A stretch of DNA of 64,000 nt, taken from the NCBI RefSeq assembly GCF_001618385.1, contig NZ_BDCR01000004.1:248001-312000 (forward strand), written 5' to 3'. This document shows positions 1-8,844 of the stretch, in pieces (position 1 is the first letter of the stretch; the number at the start of each line of letters is the position of its first letter). Position numbers and translations under genes: made by a program. The notes below the pieces were generated by a model, which was not told the origin of the DNA, did not search any database, and saw only the letters and a program-made list of their open reading frames with translations. The DNA comes from Paludibacter jiangxiensis. GTDB taxonomy: Bacteria; Bacteroidota; Bacteroidia; Bacteroidales; Paludibacteraceae.

Positions 1-71
1 AAACTGCGCCGCCGATTGATGCTTCTTTCGATCCGGGACCGGCAGAAATGCCTGGTGATATGCCATTTTAA
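1..71 (+). CDS. C-terminal fragment of an unidentified protein
   Basis: An open frame enters from the left edge and ends at a TAA at 69-71. Only 22 residues are visible, a proline- and acid-rich tail ending in PGDMPF. A strong terminator hairpin follows about 50 bases later, as expected for a real gene end. The tail is too short to assign a family, so no function is offered. Confidence 0.5.
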   Translation, partial: TAPPIDASFDPGPAEMPGDMPF

Positions 72-120
72 CTGACGTCATTAATTGTCAAGCAGGCAGG
101 TTGTCTGTCGGAAAATTTAG

Positions 121-176
121 AAAAAGAGCGTTGTCCTGAAATTTGTCTAAGCAATCAGGATGACGCTCTTTTTTTT
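121..176. terminator. Bidirectional Rho-independent terminator
   Basis: The arms AAAAAGAGCGTTGTCCTGA and TCAGGATGACGCTCTTTTTT pair over about 18 bases with one bulge, around a 15-base loop. The right arm runs into eight T and the left arm starts with five A, so it could stop transcripts from both sides. It lies between the gene entering from the left and tatD, which converge here. Confidence 0.85.
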
Positions 177-204
177 GTATGTTAGGATTCATCTTTGTGT
201 ACTT

Positions 205-264
205 TGAGAATTCTCTGCGTTTTTTGCGGTTAATCTCAGATTTTTTGCCGCAAAGAGAGCAAAG
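205..264. repeat. Degenerate CGCAAAG-type inverted repeat
   Basis: TTTGCGG (223-229) and CCGCAAA (248-254) form a 7-bp stem around an 18-base loop containing CTCAGATTTTT. CTTTG- and CAAAG-rich flanks extend the symmetry. The loop and arm words resemble the better preserved copies at 10456-10527 and 11128-11192, so this is probably a decayed member of the same intergenic family. Confidence 0.45.
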
Positions 265-291
265 AATCCAGCAAAGACCCGGATAATCATT

Positions 292-1059
292 TTACAAATT
301 GAACAAACCGGTGGCATTTCTTCCTGTTACTTCAATTATGTCATTCACAGGTTGTTGATATATTTCAGCAAGCTTTTGAGCTACCAGCATCACGTAAGCA
401 CTTTCGTTACGTTTTCCACGGTAGGGAGCCGGAGTGAGGTAGGGCGCATCGGTTTCCAGTACCAGATATTCGGGCGAGAGTTGTTCCAATACGTGACTGA
501 GCTTTGAATTTTTGAACGTTACCACACCATTGATACCCAGATAAAAACTGCCCAGGGATAGAATGCGTTGAGCCTCTTCTAATGTGCCTCCGAAACTATG
601 AAATATACCTCTCAGTTTGGAACAATTGTATTTTTCCACGCAGGCAATAGTATCCTCAAAAGCATCACGCTGGTGAATGATTACCGGCAGGTCGTAGTCG
701 ATGGCCCATTGTAATTGTTGTTCGAAGGCTTTGATCTGTTCATTGCGGAATGTTTTGTTCCAGTACAGGTCAATTCCCACTTCTCCGATGGCGCAATAGG
801 GACGGCGTTCCAATTCGCTTTTTACCCATTCCAGTTCCTGTTTGTATGTCGCATCCACGCTGGTAGGATGCAGTCCAATGGTTGCGCTGAAATACTCAGG
901 TTCGATGGCTTCAAGCGCCCACATCGGCTCTAGCGTTTCTTTATCCACATTGGGTAAAACAATGTGTGATACGCCGGCCGCTTTCGCCCGGTTGACCACT
1001 TCCGTCCGGTCTTCGTCGAACTCAGAAAGGTAAATGTGTGAATGGGTATCTATTAACAT
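292..1059 (-). CDS. tatD: TatD family metal-dependent hydrolase (DNase)
   Basis: This is a TIM-barrel metallohydrolase of the TatD family, known for 3'-5' exonuclease/DNase activity in the cytoplasm. The protein opens with the metal-binding motif IDTHSHIY; further on come GEVGIDLYW, the PVIIHQRDA strand, a FHSFGG histidine motif and LETDAPYLTP, the C-terminal metal-ligand signature. The length from the ATG at 1059 is 255 aa, normal for the family. An upstream in-frame start at 1101 would add 14 residues unlike the family, so the internal start is preferred. It is convergent with the gene to its left and lies 117 bases downstream of guaA on the same strand, probably a separate unit given the repeat-rich gap. 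Confidence 0.93.
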   Translation of the reverse strand: MLIDTHSHIYLSEFDEDRTEVVNRAKAAGVSHIVLPNVDKETLEPMWALEAIEPEYFSATIGLHPTSVDATYKQELEWVKSELERRPYCAIGEVGIDLYWNKTFRNEQIKAFEQQLQWAIDYDLPVIIHQRDAFEDTIACVEKYNCSKLRGIFHSFGGTLEEAQRILSLGSFYLGINGVVTFKNSKLSHVLEQLSPEYLVLETDAPYLTPAPYRGKRNESAYVMLVAQKLAEIYQQPVNDIIEVTGRNATGLFNL

Positions 1060-1070
1060 TCTAAATAATG

Positions 1071-1176
1071 TGCAAATATGCCAATAAGAAAAATATGCCA
1101 ATGAAACTAATAAAATCAGAAGGATTTAATTGGCACATTGGCATATTGAAGAATTGTCTAATTGTCTAATTGTCTC
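1071..1176. repeat. AT-rich repeats with inverted TATGCCAAT words and an 8-bp tandem
   Basis: Between tatD and guaA, TATGCCAAT occurs twice on the plus strand (about 1077-1100) and its inverse ATTGGCATA once (about 1138-1147), giving hairpin potential. The unit ATTGTCTA is then repeated three times (1153-1176, last copy ending in C), directly abutting the guaA stop. A related string occurs at 19026-19066. Confidence 0.6.
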
Positions 1177-2706
<1,530 letters not shown>

Positions 2707-2728
2707 GCTGGTGTGAAGAATTTTGCTG

Positions 2729-2755
2729 CAAAGATACGTTTTTTTGCTAACTTTG
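2729..2755. promoter_or_regulatory. Back-to-back Bacteroidetes -7 boxes between guaA and fabI
   Basis: On the minus strand TATCTTTG (2736-2729) matches the TAnnTTTG -7 element and lies 23 bases before the guaA ATG. On the plus strand TAACTTTG (2748-2755) points at fabI, with a TTTG at 2722-2725 about 22 bases upstream as a possible -33 element. The fabI leader would then be about 160 bases. Assignment is by motif match only. Confidence 0.45.
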
Positions 2756-2923
2756 CACCGTTTTTTATCAAGATAAATTGGTCGGATAAGACGTTGGTGA
2801 TAATGTTTTGTCTTGCTAATAAGCAAATTAGATGGTTTTTATTGTAGTTTTGCTCCGTGTACGATCCCGACATTGATTGTACTCAGGAGAATAGGTATCT
2901 AGTATTTATTAATTTGTAACAGT

Positions 2924-3784
2924 ATGTCAAACAATTTATTAAAAGGAAAAAGAGGAATTGTCTTCGGAGCTTTGAACGACATGTCCATTGCATGGAAAGT
3001 TGCAGAACGTGCCGTAGAAGAAGGCGCTTCAATTACATTGACCAATACCGAATTGGCCATTAGAATGGGTACAATCGACGAATTGTCAAAGAAGCTCAAC
3101 GCCGAAGTGATTCCTGCCGATGCAACCAGTGTAGAAGATCTGGAAAAGGTTTTTGCAAAATCTCAGGAAATTCTGGGTGGCAAAATCGACTTCGTTTTGC
3201 ACTCCATCGGTATGTCTCCTAACGTACGTAAAAAACGTACTTATGATGATTTGGACTATGATTTGTTGAGCAAAACCCTTGATATTTCGGCCGTATCATT
3301 CCATAAAATGATTCAGGTGGCGAAAAAGATGGATGCTATCAGCGAAGGTGGCTCTATTTTGGCGCTTTCGTATGTGGCAGCTCAACGTACTTTGTTCGGT
3401 TACAACGACATGGCTGACGCCAAAGCAATGCTTGAATCCATTGCTCGCAGCTTCGGTTATATCTACGGTCGCGAAAAAGGTGTGAGAATCAACACCATCT
3501 CGCAATCACCGACAATGACCACTGCCGGTAGCGGTATCAAAGGCTTCGACGGTTTGGTAGACTTCTCTAACCGCATGTCGCCACTGGGTAATGCATCTGC
3601 CAGCGAATGTGCAGACTATTGTATCGTGATGTTCTCCGATCTGACCAAGAAGGTGACTATGCAGAACCTTTTCCACGATGGTGGTTTTTCAAGCATGGGT
3701 ATGAGTCTGAGAGCTATGACTCAGTACAACAAGAGTTTTGAAAACGATTTCAAAGACGAGAACGGTAATATTATTTACGGATAA
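2924..3784 (+). CDS. fabI: Enoyl-[acyl-carrier-protein] reductase (FabI type)
   Basis: A cytoplasmic enzyme that reduces trans-2-enoyl-ACP with NAD(P)H in the last step of each fatty-acid elongation cycle. It is a divergent short-chain dehydrogenase. The glycine-rich nucleotide site is GKRGIVFGALNDMSIAW, and the catalytic set of FabI is intact: Tyr150 in LSYVAAQR, Tyr160 and Lys167 in YNDMADAK. The length of 286 aa is slightly above the E. coli enzyme, with the extra residues at the C-terminus, as often seen in Bacteroidetes. It appears monocistronic: a hairpin lies between it and lspA. Confidence 0.95.
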   Translation: MSNNLLKGKRGIVFGALNDMSIAWKVAERAVEEGASITLTNTELAIRMGTIDELSKKLNAEVIPADATSVEDLEKVFAKSQEILGGKIDFVLHSIGMSPNVRKKRTYDDLDYDLLSKTLDISAVSFHKMIQVAKKMDAISEGGSILALSYVAAQRTLFGYNDMADAKAMLESIARSFGYIYGREKGVRINTISQSPTMTTAGSGIKGFDGLVDFSNRMSPLGNASASECADYCIVMFSDLTKKVTMQNLFHDGGFSSMGMSLRAMTQYNKSFENDFKDENGNIIYG

Positions 3785-3814
3785 TTTCCCGACTCGATAA
3801 ACTGATGGTAATTG

Positions 3815-3838
3815 GCGGCTATCTTTGCAGGTAGCCGC
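3815..3838 (+). promoter_or_regulatory. Hairpin enclosing a -7 promoter box before lspA
   Basis: GCGGCTA (3815-3821) pairs with TAGCCGC (3832-3838). The loop contains TATCTTTG (3820-3827), a match to the TAnnTTTG -7 element, 55 bases before the lspA ATG. There is no T-run directly after the stem, so it is a weak terminator candidate for fabI, and it may instead contain the lspA promoter. Confidence 0.4.
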
Positions 3839-3881
3839 TATTTACAATTTAAATTGTACCTTATAATTTATTTCAACCATT

Positions 3882-4526
3882 ATGCAACTCTCAAAAACAG
3901 CAAAAATTTCCATTCTGACAATCTTCCTGATTCTGTTTTGCGATCAAACACTGAAGCTTTTTATTAAATCGCATTTCGAGCTTGGACACGACATACAGAT
4001 ATTCAGCTGGTTTCATATCTATTTTATTGAAAACAACGGGATGGCTTTCGGTATGGAGCTGATCGGGAAATTGTTTTTGAGTCTTTTCCGCATTGGTGCC
4101 GGTATTTTCCTGATTTATTATCTGCGTAAAATTATACAACGGCAACTACCGACCGGATATATAATCAGCATTTCGTTGATTCTTGCCGGTGCAATAGGCA
4201 ACTTGTTCGACTGTATGTTCTATGGACTGTTATTTTCCGACAGTATGGGACATGTAGCTCAGTTTATGCCGGAAAGCGGCGGTTATGCTTCTCTCTTTTA
4301 CGGTCGTGTTGTCGATATGTTGTATTTCCCTCTTATCGAAGGCAACTTCCCCGATTGGTTCCCGATATGGGGAGGCCAGGACTTTATATTCTTCCGTCCG
4401 GTATTCAATATTGCCGATAGCGCAGTGAGTGTTGGTGTTGTATTGATATTGTTGTTCTATCGTCATTATCTTTCCGATAATGAAGTAAAAAAGCCGGTTG
4501 AAAATCAGCCTGAGACACAAGCATGA
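3882..4526 (+). CDS. lspA: Lipoprotein signal peptidase (signal peptidase II)
   Basis: This inner-membrane aspartic protease cleaves the signal peptide of diacylglyceryl-prolipoproteins. Several hydrophobic segments are visible. The catalytic aspartates are Asp145 in GRVVDMLYFP and Asp179 in FNIADSAVS, and the upstream motifs DQTLK, NNGMAFGM and GAIGNLFD are present. The protein is 214 aa, longer than the roughly 165 aa of E. coli LspA; the extra length is mainly an insertion around residues 115-140 and a polar C-terminal tail, as in other Bacteroidetes. Its stop overlaps the start of the next gene by four bases, so the two are translationally coupled. Confidence 0.94.
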   Translation: MQLSKTAKISILTIFLILFCDQTLKLFIKSHFELGHDIQIFSWFHIYFIENNGMAFGMELIGKLFLSLFRIGAGIFLIYYLRKIIQRQLPTGYIISISLILAGAIGNLFDCMFYGLLFSDSMGHVAQFMPESGGYASLFYGRVVDMLYFPLIEGNFPDWFPIWGGQDFIFFRPVFNIADSAVSVGVVLILLFYRHYLSDNEVKKPVENQPETQA

Positions 4527-5326
4527 AAACAATAATCGTATATTTTGCGGCAATTCTGCTGCTGTTTTCCTGTAGTACCACACCCAAAGGCGTGCTCCAG
4601 GAAAAGAAAATGGCCGACGTACTTTATGAAATGTATTTGGCGGATGCCTGTAATATGGTAAAGAATTACGGAGCCAACCTTGACAGCACAAAGCGTCAGT
4701 CTTACCGTTATATTTTGCATAAATACGACGTGTCGGTTGCCGATTTCGACAGTTCAATGGTTTGGTATTCTGCACACCCCGACAAACAGGAACATTTATA
4801 CGACAGGCTGAACCTGCAGTTTCAAAAACTACAGAAGGATGTTAACGCACGTAAATACAAACAAATAACTCCGGTGCTTACAGAAAACGATACGGTGGAA
4901 GTGTGGCAAATGCCCCGTCGTTTTGACTTTACAACCGGAATCATTCATAATAAGGTGAATTTCCACTTTGACCGGAATCAGTTTCAAAAAGGGAATGGCT
5001 TTCTGTTGACATACAAGCTGAAACTCAATAAGGAGGATAAGGCTGAAGGAAATAAATTTCTCCTCAAAGTGGCATATCAGGGAAAAACGGACAGTTTGGT
5101 GTCTTATGCGAAAAAAGACGGACAATGGCTTAGTTACCGCGTTTTTATGCCGCTGTCACCCAAAACTGACGTTATGACAATAGATGGCTGGCTGCTCGAA
5201 TGCAAAGGCAATAATATGCCTCAATCAGCTGTTATTGCTGATGTGCATTGTTACCGTATTGCTTATGCTACTCACAAAGGTGCGAAAACATCCCGAAGCT
5301 GGTGGCAGAAAATTTTCTCAAAATAA
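4523..5326 (+). CDS. DUF4296 family lipoprotein
   Basis: A predicted lipoprotein: a short hydrophobic signal ends in the lipobox LLFSCS, with the modified cysteine near residue 17. The following region (KKMADVLYEMYLADA, then an alternating HKYDVSVADFD segment) fits the DUF4296 family, a Bacteroidetes-specific domain of unknown role that is often encoded next to lspA. The ATG overlaps the lspA stop, so enzyme and putative substrate are co-translated. The C-terminal half (residues 130-267) looks beta-rich and is less conserved. Function is unknown. Confidence 0.8.
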   Translation: MKTIIVYFAAILLLFSCSTTPKGVLQEKKMADVLYEMYLADACNMVKNYGANLDSTKRQSYRYILHKYDVSVADFDSSMVWYSAHPDKQEHLYDRLNLQFQKLQKDVNARKYKQITPVLTENDTVEVWQMPRRFDFTTGIIHNKVNFHFDRNQFQKGNGFLLTYKLKLNKEDKAEGNKFLLKVAYQGKTDSLVSYAKKDGQWLSYRVFMPLSPKTDVMTIDGWLLECKGNNMPQSAVIADVHCYRIAYATHKGAKTSRSWWQKIFSK

Positions 5327-5367
5327 ACGGTCATTATTTATAAGCAAGTATACTTACAAAGAACCAT

Positions 5368-6339
5368 ATGACACTATATCCCTTAAAATTCAGCCCTATC
5401 TATAAAACCCGCATTTGGGGCGGACACAAACTAGAACAATTCGGAAAGCACTCCGATACGCTTCCAAATATTGGCGAAAGCTGGGAACTCTCGGGCGTAC
5501 CGGGCGATGAGTCGGTGGTGTCAAACGGTTTTTTGGCCGGAAATTCTCTTCCGGAACTGGTGGAGGTTTACATGGACGAACTGGTGGGTAAAAAGGTATT
5601 TGAAACGTACGGTGAGACATTCCCTTTGCTGATTAAGCTGATTGATGCTAATGACGACCTCTCCATTCAGGTGCATCCTGATGATGAACTTGCAGCAGAA
5701 CGCCACAACTCTTTCGGGAAAACCGAAATGTGGTATGCTTTGCCGGGAGCCGAAGATGCTACCCTTATTTCGGGATTTGTGCCGAATGTTGATAAGGACT
5801 TATATTTGAAACACCTTGCAGAAGGAACTCTCGAGCAAGTGATGGATAAACATCCGGTAGAAAAAGGCGATGTTTTCTTTATTCCGGCAGGCCGTGTTCA
5901 TGCTATTGGTAAAGGCTGCCTTGTTGCTGAGATTCAACAAACTTCTGACGTTACATATCGTTTGTTCGACTTTAACCGTGTAGACGACAAGGGAAATGCC
6001 CGTGAATTGCACACCGAACAGGCGCTCGATGCTATTGACTTTGCGTACGTGAAAGATGCAAAAAAACATCCGGTAGCAAAAGAGAATGTTCCCTGCGAAC
6101 TGGCTTCCTGCAACTATTTTACCACCAATCTGATTAAATTGACGGATAAACTGGAACGTGATTACTATCATCTCGATTCTTTCGTGATTTACCTGTGTAC
6201 GGAAGGATCTGTGGAGATTAAATATGACGGTGGCAGTGAAACAATGGTAAAAGGTGAAACCGTATTGTTGCCGGCTTCCCTAAGCAGTATTACACTGGTG
6301 CCGCAACGTTCGTCGGAAATTCTTGAAGTTTACGTTTAG
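5368..6339 (+). CDS. manA: Mannose-6-phosphate isomerase, class I
   Basis: A zinc-dependent cupin enzyme that interconverts mannose-6-phosphate and fructose-6-phosphate. The metal ligands are visible: Gln101 and His103 in QVHPDDELA, Glu120 in GKTEMWYAL and His178 in IPAGRVHAIGKG. The length of 323 aa corresponds to the short bacterial form. The start MTLYPLKFSPIYKTRIWGG is typical. A palindrome AAGTATACTT sits at 5346-5355, just before the ATG. The gene starts 41 bases after the DUF4296 lipoprotein and may be co-transcribed with it. It supplies hexose phosphates for glycolysis or for GDP-mannose synthesis. Confidence 0.95.
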   Translation: MTLYPLKFSPIYKTRIWGGHKLEQFGKHSDTLPNIGESWELSGVPGDESVVSNGFLAGNSLPELVEVYMDELVGKKVFETYGETFPLLIKLIDANDDLSIQVHPDDELAAERHNSFGKTEMWYALPGAEDATLISGFVPNVDKDLYLKHLAEGTLEQVMDKHPVEKGDVFFIPAGRVHAIGKGCLVAEIQQTSDVTYRLFDFNRVDDKGNARELHTEQALDAIDFAYVKDAKKHPVAKENVPCELASCNYFTTNLIKLTDKLERDYYHLDSFVIYLCTEGSVEIKYDGGSETMVKGETVLLPASLSSITLVPQRSSEILEVYV

Positions 6340-6371
6340 TTATAAAAGTTGAGTCACTTGGCTCTGCGTAT

Positions 6372-7655
6372 ATGAAAAAACTTGCCTTGTTGAGCATGAT
6401 TCTGCTATGTGCAATGACTGTAGTGGCAGGAGAAAGGTGGACAGAAATAGTTTCTTACCGTTTGGATATGAGACTCGATTCTGCCGGGCGATTGCTCAAT
6501 GTTCAGGCTCTGATTAGACTGGCAAAAGACGATAGCACAAAGACAGTGCGACTCAATTTTGCCGATATTATTCCTATCCATAAAGTTACCTGTAACGGCG
6601 ATACGATTGGGTATCGTCGTTCGCAGGATGGCTTACTTTTTCAATTGCCGGCTTTCCGGAAAGGCGAGCTTCGCTTCAATTATACACTCGAAACAGACTC
6701 CTTCAAAAGCGATCGGGTAATCGCTTTGGTTCGTGCCCGCAAATGGTTCCCTTATTTGTACGACAACGTTGCTTCTTCGAAAATTAACCTGACCGTACCG
6801 GCCGGTTATTACGCTTATTCTTCAGGCAAGCAGTCCGGTTATGAGTTTGACGGGACAAACAGGCAGTATCATTTTCGCGTGAAAGTAAATGCCGGAATGC
6901 CGTTGTTTATTGCACCGGTAGATTATTATACCAGTCAGACTCAACAATGGAAGGGCCGGCAACTGAATTATTTCTTTCACACAACGGATACGACAAAAGC
7001 GAACGCCGTTGTCCGGGAAAGTTTACAAGCTTTTCGTTTTGCATATAAATTTATTGGGAAGTATCGGCCTCCGACGTTTACTTTTATCGAATTCCCGGGC
7101 TTTGATTTTTGCCAGTCGATGCCGGGCTTTGTGTTGATGGGTCCCGAATACATTGCTGACGTCAATAAGCCGGATAAGCGCTACTGGGTGGGGCACGAAA
7201 CGTTTCATCAGTGGGTGGGTAATGGCTATTTTACCCGACTTTATAACCATTCTCCATACACCCGTTTTACGGAAGAATCGTTGACGGAATACCTGCGCAT
7301 GGTGTACCTGCAAAAGAGTTTCGGCGACGATACCCTGAAAGCAATGCTACGTGAGAATTGCCGGATTTATAATACCTACATCAAGGGTACGGAGGAAGAT
7401 CTTCCGATTGCGGCCAACCGGCCTAACTGGGTGACATATACCCTCGGTCCGGTAATCTGGCATGTGGTTCGCGGAGAAATGGGCGACAAAAAATGGCAAA
7501 AGTTTATTCAGAAGCTCTATTCAAAATATTACGGAAAAGTGATTGATTATGCGGTTTTCAGAGAGCAATTAGTTAAATTTGCATCGGAAGAAACCGTAAT
7601 CAAAATGGAAAAGTGCCTCAACGAAAAAGGCATTCCTGCTGAATTTGCGGAATAG
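6372..7655 (+). CDS. Secreted M1-like metallopeptidase
   Basis: A signal peptide (residues 1-20) precedes a domain related to gluzincin peptidases of the M1 aminopeptidase family. The zinc motif HETFH (275-279) is followed by QWVGN, matching HExxHxWxGN. The third ligand should lie 19 residues after the second histidine, but Arg298 is there; the nearest candidates are Glu301 and Glu302 in FTEESLTEY. The exopeptidase GAMEN motif is replaced by a CQSMPGF segment. At 427 aa it is about half the length of classical M1 enzymes, lacking the C-terminal helical domain. It is probably an active or remodelled periplasmic or surface peptidase; substrate unknown. Confidence 0.75.
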   Translation: MKKLALLSMILLCAMTVVAGERWTEIVSYRLDMRLDSAGRLLNVQALIRLAKDDSTKTVRLNFADIIPIHKVTCNGDTIGYRRSQDGLLFQLPAFRKGELRFNYTLETDSFKSDRVIALVRARKWFPYLYDNVASSKINLTVPAGYYAYSSGKQSGYEFDGTNRQYHFRVKVNAGMPLFIAPVDYYTSQTQQWKGRQLNYFFHTTDTTKANAVVRESLQAFRFAYKFIGKYRPPTFTFIEFPGFDFCQSMPGFVLMGPEYIADVNKPDKRYWVGHETFHQWVGNGYFTRLYNHSPYTRFTEESLTEYLRMVYLQKSFGDDTLKAMLRENCRIYNTYIKGTEEDLPIAANRPNWVTYTLGPVIWHVVRGEMGDKKWQKFIQKLYSKYYGKVIDYAVFREQLVKFASEETVIKMEKCLNEKGIPAEFAE

Positions 7656-7688
7656 ACAAGCATTTATTTTTTACTACAACCAAACCAC

Positions 7689-8618
7689 ATGCAAAAACAA
7701 CGGGCACCCCGTAATCGTACTTTAACGGTCAATGATGACGAGAAGCTGTCGCTGCGGCAACATTTGTTCACCCCTGAGCAGCCCGTAACTGTGGCACAGG
7801 CTACCGATCGTACTATTTGGGGTGATCTGATGCAGGTGCTTGAATTCCTTCCCCGTGAGTTTGCCGACCTGATCATCATTGATCCGCCCTATAATCTTAC
7901 CAAAGACTTTGCCGGGAACAAATTTACCCAGTTGTCGGAATCGCACTATCTCGACTATCTTCAAAGTTGGTTTCCCAAAGTAGTGGGATGCCTTAAACCC
8001 GGAGGATCGCTTTACCTGTGTGGAGACTGGAAATGTACTTCGGCTCTGCAAACTGTGATGCAGGAACATCTGACAGTGCTTAACCGTATTACCTGGCAGC
8101 GCGAAAAGGGCAGGGGCGCCAAAACCAACTGGAAAAATTCGATGGAAGATATATGGTTTGGCGTGAAGGATGCAAATCAATACACTTTCAATGTGGATGC
8201 TGTAAAGGTGAAACGGAAAGTGCTGGCTCCATACCGTCACGAAGGTAAGCCCAAAGACTGGCAGGAAACTGAAGAGGGAAAATTCCGTCTGACGCATCCC
8301 TCCAATTTTTGGGATGATATTACGGTTCCTTACTGGTCGATGCCGGAGAATACCGATCATCCTACCCAAAAGCCTGAAAAGCTGATTGCTAAGTTGATTT
8401 TGGCCAGCTCCAACGAAGGCGATATCGTCTTTGATCCGTTTCTTGGCTCGGGCACAACCTCGGTGGTAGCCCGTAAACTGAACCGTCATTTTTGCGGAGT
8501 GGAGATGAACGAAGATTATTGCCTGCTGGCCGAAAAACGCCTCCAACTGGCACAAACCGACCCTTCAATACAGGGCTATGTCGACGGTGTTTTCTGGGAA
8601 CGTAATACTCTGAAGTAG
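7689..8618 (+). CDS. Solitary DNA adenine methyltransferase, beta class
   Basis: The enzyme should transfer a methyl group from S-adenosylmethionine to DNA adenine (N6). The catalytic motif DPPYNL (65-70) precedes the cofactor-binding motif FDPFLGSGTT (248-257), with HPTQKPEKLI just before it; this order defines the beta class. The region between them (about 80-220) should carry target recognition. No restriction endonuclease, specificity subunit or Vsr gene is adjacent: its neighbours are a peptidase and a GH39 enzyme. It is therefore probably an orphan methyltransferase involved in epigenetic marking, but a distant partner cannot be excluded. Confidence 0.88.
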   Translation: MQKQRAPRNRTLTVNDDEKLSLRQHLFTPEQPVTVAQATDRTIWGDLMQVLEFLPREFADLIIIDPPYNLTKDFAGNKFTQLSESHYLDYLQSWFPKVVGCLKPGGSLYLCGDWKCTSALQTVMQEHLTVLNRITWQREKGRGAKTNWKNSMEDIWFGVKDANQYTFNVDAVKVKRKVLAPYRHEGKPKDWQETEEGKFRLTHPSNFWDDITVPYWSMPENTDHPTQKPEKLIAKLILASSNEGDIVFDPFLGSGTTSVVARKLNRHFCGVEMNEDYCLLAEKRLQLAQTDPSIQGYVDGVFWERNTLK

Positions 8619-8638
8619 CCGGATTGCCGAATAGGCAT

Positions 8639-8780
8639 AACTCCGTCCTTTAGGGCGGAGATTAAGATGCCAATGACCGATTGGGCTTTAGCCCTGAACG
8701 TGATGTTTTGTGATAATCGAAGGAGTCAAGGCTAAAGCCCTGAATATGCATTCCTCTTTTCTCCGTCCTAAAGGACGGAG
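8639..8780. repeat. Nested palindromic intergenic repeat, full copy
   Basis: Four hairpins follow one another: CTCCGTCC/GGGCGGAG with a TTTA loop (8641-8660), GGGCT/AGCCC (8683-8694), GGCT/AGCC (8730-8739), and a perfect 8-bp CTCCGTCC/GGACGGAG with a TAAA loop (8761-8780). The right half is roughly the reverse complement of the left half, so the unit is also one large imperfect inverted repeat. A half copy exists at 13068-13126. Confidence 0.8.
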
Positions 8781-8844
8781 TTAATAGAGTCTGCACAGGT
8801 CGCTTTGCGGATAATCATTTAATCTAATATCAATATCTTCTATT

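Noticed and set aside
7722-8555. 277-codon minus-strand open frame over the methyltransferase gene
   Set aside because: The plus-strand frame has every catalytic motif of a known family; the opposite frame has no recognisable domain.
7689-8618. Restriction-modification defence system
   Set aside because: Only the methyltransferase is present; neighbours are a peptidase and a glycosidase, with no endonuclease or specificity gene in the window.
8639-8780. Possible CRISPR-like array from repeated CTCCGTCC and GGCTTTAGCC words
   Set aside because: The units are inverted and nested rather than regularly spaced direct repeats, there are no equal-length spacers, and no cas gene is nearby.
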